The notes under the pieces: model-generated
Told to the model about the DNA's origin: nothing
Databases searched by the model: none
What the model saw: only the letters and a program-made list of their open reading frames with translations
Made by a program: the position numbers and the translations under genes
In this document: piece by piece, positions 34,286-47,410 of the stretch
Layout: the number at the start of each line of letters is the position of its first letter
How positions within the stretch are numbered: the first letter of the stretch is position 1
From: Collybia mongolica
Lineage: Eukaryota; Basidiomycota; Agaricomycetes; Agaricales; Clitocybaceae
Length of the DNA: 64,000 nt
Assembly: GCA_013420905.1 (NCBI GenBank)
Contig: JAAXNY010000001.1
Coordinates: 5,828,001 to 5,892,000, forward strand
Reading direction: 5' to 3'

Positions 34286-35915
34286 ATGGCATCCCCACAA
34301 ATCCTCTCCACGGTTGTTGACCTTGCTGGCCGAGATTATCACAGAGATACCACTAAGGACGTCTGGTGGAATCCAACCACTGAGGTCCTAGGGCCTTCTG
34401 GAGCATGTATCGGTCAAAGTCTACCTCCATCACGGTCTGAGAGTGATGGTGGGGCGCTTTCAACATTGGGGGGCTGTAGCCCACGCACAGAAGATCCGGA
34501 ATACAAACTTCCAGACCGAATCTCACTCTTTCTCGTGATCGCGGGTAACGCGATGTCCCAGGTAAGATGGTCCCCACAAATGATCGATTTGGACTCACAC
34601 ATACCAAAGATTTCATTTTTTATTATCGTGTCATCCGCCAATGCATACGCCGAACACCTCGGTGGATCGTCGACTTTCTCCGGTCTCACCATTGGCGTTC
34701 CTGCTGTCTTCGCGGGTCTTACCCTAATCCCTATGGTCAGATACGATAGAGGTTTGTTCTATGTCGAGATCACCTTATTATTTAATGCTTACCACAACAA
34801 TAGGGCAATATAAACTTCCCATGATCTTTGGATATGCAGCGATGTTTCTAGGCAACATTCTTTACGGTCTTGCGTACCGTGCGGACTACCTATACCTAAT
34901 CCTCATTGGACGAATAGTGTCAGGATTTGGGTTTACTACCTTCATGTACTTCAAGCGATACTGCTCAGACCCTCGAATAGTAGGCATTCGCCGTCGAACC
35001 ACACTTGCTAGCTGGCTAGTCGTCGGACAGGGTTTCGGCTTCAGCGGTGGCCCGTTCCTCGGCGGACTGTTCTACAAGATCGGATTCTCGAGCAAGGTTT
35101 TCAATGGGTATACCAGTCCCGGATGGATGATGGCCATCGCTTGGTCCATGTTCTTCGCGGGGAGTTGGTTTTTTTTCGAGGATGTGGAACCAAAGACACC
35201 TGCCAGCCTTCCTATGACCACCCTATCCTCGCCGCCTCGAGGACCTGAAGTTGGTAGTCCCGTACCGGCTGCACTGCTGACACAAGCACTGTCCGATGCC
35301 GCCCTGCACGATGAGGAGAACCAGTCTGTGACACGTCAACAATGGGGTGTAATATTTACCATGATGTGGTACGCCATGACGTGCTTCTTCATCCTGGGCG
35401 CATGGGAGAGTAATATCCCCGTCTTCACTGCATCCGTTTTTAATTACAATCCATATCACGCCGGAAATTTTATCGCCCTCGGTGGGATCGCCACGTTCCC
35501 GCTCCTTCTCGTCAATGTTTGGTACTCAGGGCGCGTACAGGACCGTGTTATCCTTGCACTTGGCTCCTCGCTCGGGCTCGCGGGCTTAATCATTATGCTC
35601 GCAATCCTCCTTGCGGATAAGGTCACCTTTGCGAGCTTTTACGTTTGCTGGTTCCTCGTAGCGCTTGGATTCAATCTCGCTAGCACATGCACACTCAGCC
35701 TTCTTTCGAAACAGCTCCCTGCATCATGGAACGGAAAAACGAGCATGGCGATTCAATATAGTAACTATACCGGCCGTGTGCTCGGTGCAGTGTGGGGCGG
35801 TTCAGGCGTGAAAATAGGTATGCCGAGCTACGTGGGGGTTCAGATTGCGATCGTGGGTATTGGGGCGTTATTGCACTCCACTTTGTGGAGACAACTCAAA
35901 GCCAAGACGGGCTAG
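34286..35915 (+). CDS. Major facilitator superfamily transporter
   Basis: Three exons: 34286-34561, 34610-34751 and 34804-35915; 509 residues. After a hydrophilic N-terminus of about 85 residues there are about 12 hydrophobic helices split 6+6 by a hydrophilic loop around residues 300-350. The first half contains YLILIGRIVSGFGFTTFMYF and an RRRTTLASW segment; the GQGFGFSGGPFLGG stretch resembles helix 5 of drug and vacuolar MFS proteins. The second half contains FILGAWESNIPVFTASVF. The first intron (48 nt) is open and divisible by three, so an unspliced form would remain in frame. Probably a vacuolar or plasma-membrane solute transporter; the substrate cannot be told. Confidence 0.85.
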
Positions 35916-36473
35916 TCAACTTGCTCGAATGTCATACGAGATTCGTACGTACGTCACCTTAGAATGATAGATGCCGAACTCATGCAGTTCTTTCAGATAG
36001 CATCTTAAACGGTGACCTCATTGAGTCTGGATTTAATATTCAAACAATCCCCCTCTTGCAAGCGCCAGGTGTCCAGCCGTTCTATATGAAGCAGGGTACC
36101 CTGACAAGGGACAATTAAATTCTCTTTGGGCAAAGCATAGGCGAAATTCTAGTCTCTTCCATTGCTTCTGCCTTCAAAAATTAACTACTACCCTGTTGTC
36201 CAATGCCATATCATGTTTCTGATGGTCTGTTCAATAGCAAACTGTGTTTCGGGTATTTGTGCGTCCTGAATAGATTAACGTGCTGTCAAAGCAGACGGGG
36301 TGGCAGACCAAAACAGCGGTAACGGTCCTCCATGGTTGTAATCAGACAAACGTACACTATATTTATCTCTGCGACAAGACAACATTTCATACGGGCCCGA
36401 ATACATTCGCCGAAACGGGGGGACAATCGAGAGCTAGGATAGCAAGAGATCCGATGCCAACTAGAGAACATGT
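35916..36473. other. Spacer between convergent genes
   Basis: About 560 bases with no gene recognised. Confidence 0.55.
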
Positions 36474-38986
36474 TCAAATCTCCATATGACCAAATAAATT
36501 TGCCACTTCCATCTCTTCCATCGCCCCTGCGTTTCCGTGTTCCATTGGGCAGCTTCTGCCAAAATCTATCAACCTAAAAGAGTGGCGCTGTCCCTCTGGC
36601 GCACCAAAGGGGCGGTAAAACGGGGGTAAGGTGAGCGGGCCAAGCTGAACAAGGATATTGCGCTGCGCGATAGATCTGTGGACCCATCCTGCATGATGAA
36701 AGCGATAATACAGGGATGCACATTCATTCCTGGGCCCCGTAATTCGTAATTAGACATACAAGATCAAAGGATCAATATGTTAGGACCTACTTTTCGTCAA
36801 TGTTGAGGTCGTTAGGGTTGAGAGGCACGCCACAATTCTCCAGCAACATTATAGGGCTGAGATAAGGCTTTCGTTTAGAGGAAAAAGACGTTGCGCTTGA
36901 GCTTGCATCTGTATCTGTCTGTTTCATACTTTCATTGGATTCGATAGGAACATAATGCCCATAAAATTGGGGTACCACCGCACCGACAGGGGTGGGGTCG
37001 TGCAAAGGCGGTAAGAGGTTCAACCCATTCCAATGTTCGAAAAAGTGCTTCGGAAATTTCTGATAATTACGTGCCTCAACAGCGAGGTGTTTGTCGTGCT
37101 GCAGGGATAGTTTGGCCATGACGGTTACCTTGGTTGTTGGAGGGTATGGGCGGCTGGGGGCCGTGTGGGAGCATAGCGATTCATGAGGCGCGCCAGGGGA
37201 TACCCACGGAATGCGAGTCTTGATGGGGCGGACGGGACCCTCGAACTCCATCTTGCTGTAGGCATCCCCGGGGTGGAAGTTGTAAACATCCCCGTCTTTG
37301 TTTATATCCTTTCGCGTGGTCTTGCCTTCTTTCGTCACAAAGTCCTCGTTTTCGAGCACTAGCGATACGGAAAGTGCAGGCTCGACGTGCAGGACCTGCT
37401 CCAGCTTTGCCCTTTTCTCTTTCCAGCGAGCTTCCTTCTTCGAGCCGTCTTCCCCATCCTCTTCCTTCAAAATTTCCTCAACGTCTTTCATGATACACTC
37501 CCTGCATAAGGTGTGTCGCATGAGCATCGAGCGCGGGACCTCCCATTCTGCTTTGTACACGATAGAGTGGTTCCCCCTGCCCGCTGAATGTACAGGAGAG
37601 ATGTACAGATGGGCTTCCTCTACGGGCTCGGGGGGTGGCGGAGCAGGATGCAGAACGTATATGGGAGGCTCGATGGGTCCAGTCTCTGCCTCAGTGGGGC
37701 GTATAAGAAACCCGTCATACTCTCCGTATGGGCCCTGAAATTCAAGCTTCTTCTCTAATTCTCGTTTCTCCCGTTCGGTTTCTGCCGCTTCGGCCTCGAT
37801 ACGCTTGATGGCATCTGGGGAGAGTGTGAGCTCGTAGACGTGGGTGATATCGGGTATCTTCGTCCAGTCGCCGATTTCCGCCTCGTCATGTCTCGACTTA
37901 TAGTAGTCCCTGGCAGAAAGGAGATTCCACGGGTCGTGGACGATGAGTTTCTTTGGTAATCGGTTGAAAGGGATGTAATTTTGGAGAGTCGGGGCAGGAT
38001 AGCTGAAGGGAATTAAGGGCCACGGTGCGGGATATGAAGACGCGTCGAAGAGTGTCTGAGACCATGATTAGGCTACGCGTTTGAGCTGGGAGATCGGTTG
38101 AATACGTACCCTACCCTTTCCATTCCCCTCATTCTCATCATCAGCTTCCCCTATCTTTGCCCTCTCCTTTTTCTCCTCGTCCACTTCTTCCCCTTCTTCG
38201 TCGACCTCTTCGTTCGAAATTATCTCTCCCTTTTCGTCAGTCTCGTCAGTCGATTTGCTTGCCTCTCCCGTTGCTTTCACATCCTTAGATGGCATAGACT
38301 TCCCCCATAAGCCTGACGCACTCCTCATATCTGTCGGATCGATAAGGCTAGCAATGTCGCAGGGTGGTACCTCCCTTGGATCTTCCTCTAGCTCCGTCCA
38401 CGCGATTTCATCCGCAGCGAACTCCGCCTCTCCATGCTTCTTCATCCACGCAGCCAGCTTGCTCCCAGTTGTCAGCGTCGAAAGGCCAGCCAGGCTCGGG
38501 ATCCTGCGGACGCGAAAAAAGTCATAGATCGTCGCGCCCCATAGCTGCACGCCGTTGGATGTCGTCTTCCCTGGCTGAGTATTCTCTGGCGTGATATATT
38601 GGCCATTGGGGTCACGCGGCCACGATCGCGTAACGATACGCGTACTGGTAGTTTTGGCTTTGAGAAGTTCTCGTGCTGCTTCGTCCAATTCGGCACCAGC
38701 TTTGAGCTTCGATACATCATACCCTGCTTGTCGAAGCGCCATTCGAATGGATAGATCCTTTTCGGTAAATTGTTTCGGAAAGTGATCCTCGCTTGTGGGC
38801 GCATCTCCACTTTCTGTACCTTCACCTTCGTCCTCTGACGTGGACTCCTGGTGTGCCTGTCCTTTTCCTTTTGAATCGCGCGCATCGTTTGTCTCGAGAG
38901 TTGACGTTGCTATCAAGATTATTGAGTCAACTTTTGCCTTGGAATGCGATAAAACTTGGGAACGTACAACCTGATTCGGAGAGCAT
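36474..38986 (-). CDS. Protein-kinase-like protein with divergent catalytic loop
   Basis: Four exons: 38986-38971, 38909-38110, 38055-36791 and 36729-36474; 778 residues. Exon 1 supplies only MLSES plus one base; a start inside exon 2 would be a TTG. The first third is acidic and disordered. A glycine-rich-loop-like SAGRGNHSIVYKAEWEVPRS lies in the middle. In the C-terminal exon, ECASLYYRFHHAGWVHRSIAQ stands where kinases have the HRD loop and is followed by QRNIL; FRLIDFGRS corresponds to DFG. The HRD aspartate is replaced by Ser, which suggests weak or absent phosphotransfer, although an Asn (QRNIL) and DFG are retained. I recall related large basidiomycete kinase-like proteins with this loop. 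The substrate and role are unknown. Confidence 0.82.
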
Positions 38987-39431
38987 TCTTGACACCAGAA
39001 TCTAGGGAAGAAAACCTTTTAAATCTAGCTGAGATGCCTCCCTCGGTTACGGCATAAAGAAGCTCTAATCGTCAGAGGATGGATAGTTGACTTGAAGATA
39101 AAAGCCTTTGTGGGCTTAACCTCGTGGAGTCCGCCGAATCTTAATCATATGAGAAGCCTGATATGGGTTGACGACTGCTATGTTGCCTTTTGACGTTAAA
39201 ACTCCTTTGTTATCGATAGAAATCGCGGAGCATTACAGCACAGGATTTGAACATCTGGACTTGCTGAGACACAAAGGAAAAAATCAGCTGACGAACATGA
39301 ACGGCCCGGGATATGCCGGTCAAATACAGCAACGGACTTGGTGAGAGGATATGCCACATAAGTTCCCCGCCATACATAGCACTTAAAGTAATTCAAAAAA
39401 ATTCCGTTGGTATAATAACAAGTCATGCGGC
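38987..39431. other. Spacer
   Basis: About 445 bases between the kinase-like gene start and the end of the next gene on the same strand; no gene recognised. Confidence 0.5.
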
Positions 39432-40394
39432 TCAAGGTTTCGATGCGAGAAGGACAGGCAGCAGGGGAGATGCCACAACAGCTGTAGTGAGGAGACCTAT
39501 GACAAGAACAACAATTGCCACAGGCAGAGGGTATATTAGAAACAGGTAAACTGCAAGCCCAATCGCAAGGAGCATGACCGATACACCGAGTAGCTGAAAA
39601 GGGGATAGTTTCATGAAAAAAACGATTCTGTCAAAAACGAAGAAGCTCACTGACTCGTGACGCCACGACCGCGGCTCTAAACGACACAGCAGCATGCTGC
39701 GTGTGATGTCCGTCCGTAATCGCGCTCAACACGGTTGGTGCGGGAGACGTGGAACGCGCTCCTCTTGCCCTTACTTCTCCTTGGTTTGGCAACGTTTTTC
39801 GCGCTGCTCTCCACTCCCGCAGTAGTCGGACGATTTTCTTCGTGATTCCCACATGCGCGTCGTGGTAGCCGGCATGCATTGCGAGGCCGGCGACGGCAGT
39901 CATTGTCGACCCAAGGCTGGTAAGCATTGCGCTCCATAGTAGCGCAATAACGGCAGAAGCGCGCGCGGGGCGCGCGAGGGGGTCAGGACCGAGAGAGGAG
40001 GAAAAGTCGGCAACGATGACGCTCAGGCAGGATCCAACTACTGACGCGATGAGGGGTGCCTATAACAAGTGAAGGAATAAGTCACTGGACAACATTAAGT
40101 AGGGGAACAACTTACACCGATAATGATAGCTGTGAGAATCTGAGTTTGAGACCCTGAAGAGATAAGTATCTGCTCTCGGTGATCGTGTGCGAGCATAGGA
40201 CGCTGGGCATCAGGTATGTGCAAGTGATGTGAATCAGCACTCTGTTCGTGCGACAGCCTGCTACGGGTATCGTTTTGGTCGGATTCCCAATCTTTTGCAG
40301 CGGGTGTACTTGGTACAACGTTAACCACCAAACTGGGAGGGTATTTCGGCCGATCGGACTCGAAGGCAGCACCGTTTGCATGAACGGTGCTCAT
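39432..40394 (-). CDS. Multi-pass membrane protein of unknown function
   Basis: Three exons: 40394-40116, 40059-39655 and 39593-39432; 281 residues. The start is the ATG at 40394 (MSTVHANGAAFE). A polar N-terminal region of about 75 residues leads into a hydrophobic segment formed across exons 1 and 2 (QILTAIIIGAPLIASVVGSC), then one in exon 2 (ASAVIALLWSAMLTSLGSTM). A basic loop with KKIVRLLREWRAARK follows, and two helices in exon 3 (LLGVSVMLLAIGLAVYLFLI and VAIVVLVIGLLTTAVVASPL). Agaricomycete genomes hold families of such four-helix proteins with an Arg-rich loop, but I know no function. Exon phases are all zero. Confidence 0.75.
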
Positions 40395-40928
40395 GACTAG
40401 TGATGTCAAATAGTAGGGTGCCTATACAGCGACGTTCTTCCAGTAGATGTTGCTCAAACCCTCTGGAGGGTTGTGGGAGTTAAAATCAAGGAACATGATG
40501 GGTGCCGACTCGGAGGTGTGGTTGGCACTGATTGGCAGTTGGTAAGCGCAAACTAGGGCTCGTACTGACAACCCTACATGATAATTGTATTTCTGGCCTG
40601 CCATTTTCATATCGCAATGATTTTGCTTCACCCATGATATATGTTTCAGGCAGGGTCTTCCCTGTCTCCTCATTCACCAACGAGGCAAATGGAGCAAACT
40701 GGAGAAGCTTGAAATATGATGGTGACGGTGGGGACTGATTAGACTTTGCGTCAGTGGTGAATTGCCGTCCTTTTCTCCATCATTTTCGTCCATTTAAGGC
40801 AAGTTTCCGCGCCAAACTCCAAAAAGCACTCAATTTACGCAACTCCACCATGACCACAGCGTACTTACCGTCAACTTCGATATGATGAAGCACCCCAGCA
40901 ACGGGGCTGACGCACAAGTTGAAGCTAT
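40395..40928. promoter_or_regulatory. Divergent intergenic region
   Basis: 534 bases between two divergently transcribed genes (membrane protein and NAPE-PLD). Short frames inside have no family features. Confidence 0.5.
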
Positions 40929-42320
40929 ATGGCAGTCCACCACGACAAATTATCATTTCGCAACCCCTGGCCACCTCGAACGTCCATACTTTCTGCCTTA
41001 TCGGCCATATGCCAGGTACCGCTGACCCGAGCGGGGCCATTTACGACACTCGGAGTGCGGGCAGTGAAGACGGTCCCATGCTCGTTCGAACGTTACGACA
41101 ATCCGCGGGAACTAGATGGGGGTGGGGCCCTACTTGCGACGTGGCTGGGACATGCGGTGCGTGTGTTCATTTTTGGCTCCCTAAGATCCGTTGGCCCATG
41201 TCGGCAGGCGCAGGGGTTCCTCGTTCAGGTTCCACCTAGGACCGGAGACGACAAACCTGTCAGGGTTCTCTTTGACCCAATATTCGCGGAAAGAGCATCC
41301 CCGGTGACGTGGTTTGGCCCCAAACGGTGGCTGCCTCCTCCATGCAGTGCTGAGGATCTACCACATGTTGATTATATCATAATCTCACATAACCAGTACG
41401 TTTCTTTGTCTTCATCGCGGGCGCTAGTTTAAACTATAGTTCAAGTTACGACCACTTGGACTTGGAAGCTATTCAACGCGTGTATCGTCCAGATGTGACG
41501 ATTCTCGTACCACAGGGTGTGAAACAAATACTCCTAGATTCGGTACCTAAAATAAATACGGATCTTGTCCATGAGATGGATTGGTGGGACAGCAAGAGTC
41601 TTGCAGATGGTGTTGAAGTGGTATGCACGCCCGCACAACACAATAGTGGTGGGCACATTTCCGTGTTCGTGCTCGTTGCTGCCCTGACTTGGCCTTTATA
41701 GGCCGCGGACTACTTGACCAGAACAGGACCCTCTGGGCGTCGTGGATCGTTCGCCGCGCGTCCGCGAGTGTATATCACGCAGGGTACAGTCTCAGCCCCG
41801 CCATACCCAGTTATTGGTCTGATCACTTGTTTCAGTGACACAGGGTACGCGACTGCATCGGGCCCCTGTCCTGCCTTTGCTGAGATCGGCAAGAAATACG
41901 GGCCGTTCGACCTGGCTATGATACCCATATGGAGAGGCGCGTCGTTATCGGTTTTGGGGCAGGTAGGGCTGCGGGTACGTCACTTATTCCGTACTCGTCC
42001 CCGCGCTGACGCGTCCCCCACACTAGCTTACGGCAGAAGGAACCGAGGCGTTGCTCTCCACGCTGCATGCTTCCCCGCATGATGCCGTGGAACTAGCGGC
42101 CGATGTCAAGGCGAAACACAGTATTGCCATGCATTTCGGGACGTTTTGTGGGAGTGAGGATGAGGCCCTCGAGCCGCTGGTGTTGTTAGAGGACGCGATG
42201 CGTAAGAAGGGGAGTACGAGCGTGTCTCCTATGACGATATGGGAGACCGACGGTGGGTTTCGCGCCATTGATATTGGGCAGACTGTGGCTGTTCCACTCC
42301 TGACGATCCATAACGATTAA
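40929..42320 (+). CDS. NAPE-PLD-type metallo-beta-lactamase-fold hydrolase
   Basis: Six exons: 40929-41156, 41214-41395, 41446-41648, 41702-41783, 41836-41974 and 42027-42320; 375 residues. Motifs in order: FRNPWPP near the N-terminus, GGALLATWLGHAGFLVQVP, the metal site SHNHYDHLDL (H135, H137, D139, H140) rebuilt across an AAG acceptor, QHNSGRGL-type strand, HAGDTGYA (H230, D233; split by an intron) and MHFGTF (H314). These are the dinuclear zinc ligands of N-acyl-phosphatidylethanolamine phospholipase D, which releases N-acylethanolamines and phosphatidic acid from membrane NAPE. Bacterial UlaG-like enzymes share the fold, but the FRNPWP and LWASWIV segments favour the NAPE-PLD group. A membrane-associated location is inferred from the family. 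Confidence 0.92.
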
Positions 42321-43650
42321 CGTTTTTTGTTACCATTGGGGGTACGGCCCTTCAATATTCAACAGGATCATTATTTGTTTCACATGGCAGTGACTTCCAA
42401 AGATGACAGTTGTCATTGACTGCGATGACGGAATTTCATACATCGAAACGCAAATAATACTCTGAAACTCGCAGATCACTGTATTGGGGGCATCGCACGT
42501 ACCGCTGCATTTCCCTGCTGAACGTTACATGTTCAACAAAAAATCAAACACGCCACATGATTTTGTTTGGAGGCATTGCATATACCGATGCGTTTACTTC
42601 TGAACGTTGCATGTTCAAAGAACATCCACGACCACATGATTTCAATTTCCACCAACACTCTATGCGCTACGTAAATCTACAAACTGCGGAACTGTTTTAT
42701 ATCCGTGGTGTTCAGACTATCCTCCCCTTCAAGTTCGTCTACTACTTGTTTGAGGCACGAGCATTGAGTACGCGACTGAGGATATTGCAAATACGGAGAG
42801 ATCGTCAGATGCCGCCGGTCCGATCTGATCAGGTGGAGAGTTCGTGGGAAGAAAACATATGTCTTCTTCCTCCGTCAGTCAGTCTATCGATATCGTGAAC
42901 TTGTTGCTTCTAGCCCAAGATGGCAAGGAACAAGGCATCCACAGCGTCCGAAAATGCGCGGAAAATTCTATATTAAAGGGATTCACATGATGGGCTTGAG
43001 TGAAAGCCGACCCATCGACGGTGACCTCCCGGTTAGTTGAATTTTTCCGACTCGAGCTGATGAGGCAATTGACTTAACTTTTCCAGTATAGGGCCTAGGA
43101 AAAATGCATGTCGAAGAACGGGCGGCTATTAGGGGATGCAACGCCCGGACTTAATTTCGAAATATTAATATCCACATGTAACGTCAACATGATTTCTACA
43201 ACGAGGCAAGAATGTCCCCATACGTCAAAAGGCTCCACTCCCCATCTAGGCTCAATCGAAATCGCGTGCGAAACCGTGGCCTTTGGTCCTGATTGATCAG
43301 TTTGACACGACCATAGTCGATTATGTGATTCTCCACCACTTAGTGACCACCAAAAACGCTCAGTTTAGACCGGCATTAGGGAATAAGCTCGTTCCACAAA
43401 AACCCATCCCCCCCCCCACCTCGACAATCAATTTCTGCTGGGCGAGGTACTAAATCAAAATCCTTGCCACGCTTCACCTTGTGGCCATCATCTACCTCCA
43501 TCCCACCACGTTTATGCCTGGAGGGTATATATTGCAAAGCGCCTCGCCGCGGAGCCTATCGACAATCCAATATATCCCTGGCTGTATAACACCTTCCAAC
43601 TAGAATTTCCCATCACAAGGCCCCCCACTTTTCACAGATTTCACGCAGTT
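42321..43650. other. Intergenic with an imperfect direct repeat
   Basis: About 1.3 kb without a supportable gene. It holds an 83-base-period direct repeat (see repeat entry) and, at 43523-43531, a TATA-like tatatattg region upstream of the Hsp20 gene. Confidence 0.5.
42484..42650. repeat. Imperfect tandem direct repeat, two units, period about 83 bases
   Basis: Unit 1 contains catcgcacgtaccg, then ctgaacgttacatgttcaa and cgccacatgatt; unit 2 contains cattgcatataccg, ctgaacgttgcatgttcaa and cgaccacatgatt. Several differences are C-to-T or G-to-A at CpG positions. Confidence 0.75.
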
Positions 43651-44419
43651 ATGGCTCCAACATCCTCGTCCTCGACTTCGACTCCACCACCGCGTGTCGT
43701 ATCTGGGTCGCCCGTTAAAAGTGGCCAAGGGGCTTCAGAGAATTCGTATTTTTCCGCACCCGGATCCACTGCGTTTCCAGTGACCACCCCTATAGCCCTC
43801 TCGTCATCGTCGTATAACACGCCCTCGGCGTACCACACAGCGCGGAACTCCCCCGTGACGGAAATCCCCCCACAGGACCACCCTGAGATGCTTCAGCGCC
43901 TTGCAGCCTTCTTCCCCCCACCGCCGACGCTTTCTCTGTCGTCTGTGCGCCACTCCCAGCCGCAGCAGCAGTCGCCGCATATCTCTACATCCCATCGCTC
44001 TTCGGCAGGTAGGGCGGCCGACCTTCCTTCACCAATGGATCGGTCTCGGCGCTCGCCACCTCCGACGCACTCTCCTACCATGAACATGACTTCCTCGCGG
44101 GACAAACACACTCTACATGTGCAGCTGCCGTCCACTATCCAGCCAGAGATGATTACTGTTTCAGCGAACAAGGGGGATAAGCTCAAAGTAGTTGCGGATG
44201 CATGGCATATGGAAAACGACTGTGAGTGCCCATGATGCTATTGCATGGACTAGAATGATGTTAAACTTTGCGCTGCCGAGCGCTGCAGGTCATTACGAGT
44301 GGCAAATTAGCTTTCCACCTCATGATATTGATATGTCTTCGGTACACGCCAAGTTTGAAGCCAATGGCCATCTTTTCATCGACATCCGTAGAATTTCCCC
44401 ACATGCTTTCCACTCATGA
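43651..44419 (+). CDS. Hsp20/alpha-crystallin-domain protein
   Basis: Two exons, 43651-44221 and 44289-44419; 233 residues. The GTGAGT..GCAG intron splits the alpha-crystallin domain inside a Cys codon. Residues 1-145 are a long Ser/Pro-rich disordered region. The alpha-crystallin-like fold covers about residues 150-233: LHVQLPSTIQPEMITVSANK, LKVVADAWHMENDC, then YEWQISFPPHDIDMSSVHAK and NGHLFIDIRR. The YEWQISFPPHDID strand with NGHLFIDI corresponds to the beta8-beta9 region of small heat-shock proteins, where the classical GVL motif is replaced by GHL. The extension is much longer than in ordinary yeast Hsp26-like proteins. Likely an ATP-independent holdase or a CS/p23-like adaptor. Confidence 0.85.
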
Positions 44420-46650
<2,231 letters not shown>

Positions 46651-47354
46651 TCGAGCTGTACTCTAGAAGAAAATGAAATCCCGACCCACAAATCAAACCG
46701 CGCCTGCCCGACAACCGTCGTGGAACGATAAGGCTGGGCTCCCCAAACTTCCTTCATTGGCGTGATGCAAATCCTTCGAGCGCCTTTCCGAGTAAACAAT
46801 GACACACTGGTATCGAGCCACACGGTTTTCCAGCGCTGTTGCACACCTGCGATCTAGGTCGTGCCAACCAATAGCCCATCTACTGGTGTATGTCTAGGGT
46901 AATACGATCATAGGGTAATCACACGTTGCATTATCCCCTCCCAGTTCTCTCTTTTTTTTTTTTTTTTCCGAGTGACATCAGTCGCGGTGTCGTTAAGGAT
47001 GTCATAAGTTCATGACGTGCGGAGAGAAGTCGGAAAGCAGGTTGTCGGTCGTCACGCGGTGGGCTCTGGATATCCTTGCGAAGTCCCTTTCGAACCCTTC
47101 AAGACTTTTCGGTCTGTTGTGATAGCTCTATCTGCTTGGCGTTGTCTTTCCCTTGCGGGGCACAAAAATAAACCTCGGATCTCTGATTTTGGGGTAGGCC
47201 GCAGTGGGTGCTTCTCATTTCACCTATTTGCGCCAAAAAAAAAAACCTCGGATGGGTCGTTTCGTCTAGAGTCGCCTGCTCCCCCCCCCCCTCCCCGAAA
47301 ATAGTCCTCAGAAAGTCGGTCGAAACAGATTGACTGTTTTCAGGTTCTCGATGA
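46651..47354. other. Intergenic, promoter of the AA9 gene in its last part
   Basis: About 700 bases with no gene. It contains a poly-T tract (46952-46967) and a C-rich tract (near 47280-47296). Confidence 0.5.
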
Positions 47355-47360
47355 TATAAA
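47355..47360 (+). promoter_or_regulatory. TATA box of the AA9 gene
   Basis: TATAAA about 50 bases before the ATG, within gatgatataaaacgagg. A strong TATA box fits an inducible secreted enzyme. Confidence 0.6.
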
Positions 47361-47410
47361 ACGAGGGGTTCTCCTCTAGGTGATACCCCATCCGATTTTT
47401 TTTTTGCAAA

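Noticed and set aside
37298..37738. Ser/Phe-rich plus-strand frame
   Set aside because: Antisense of the Glu/Lys-rich part of the kinase-like gene.
42557..42898. 113-codon open frame downstream of NAPE-PLD
   Set aside because: It starts inside the second unit of a tandem repeat and shows no family features; probably non-coding.
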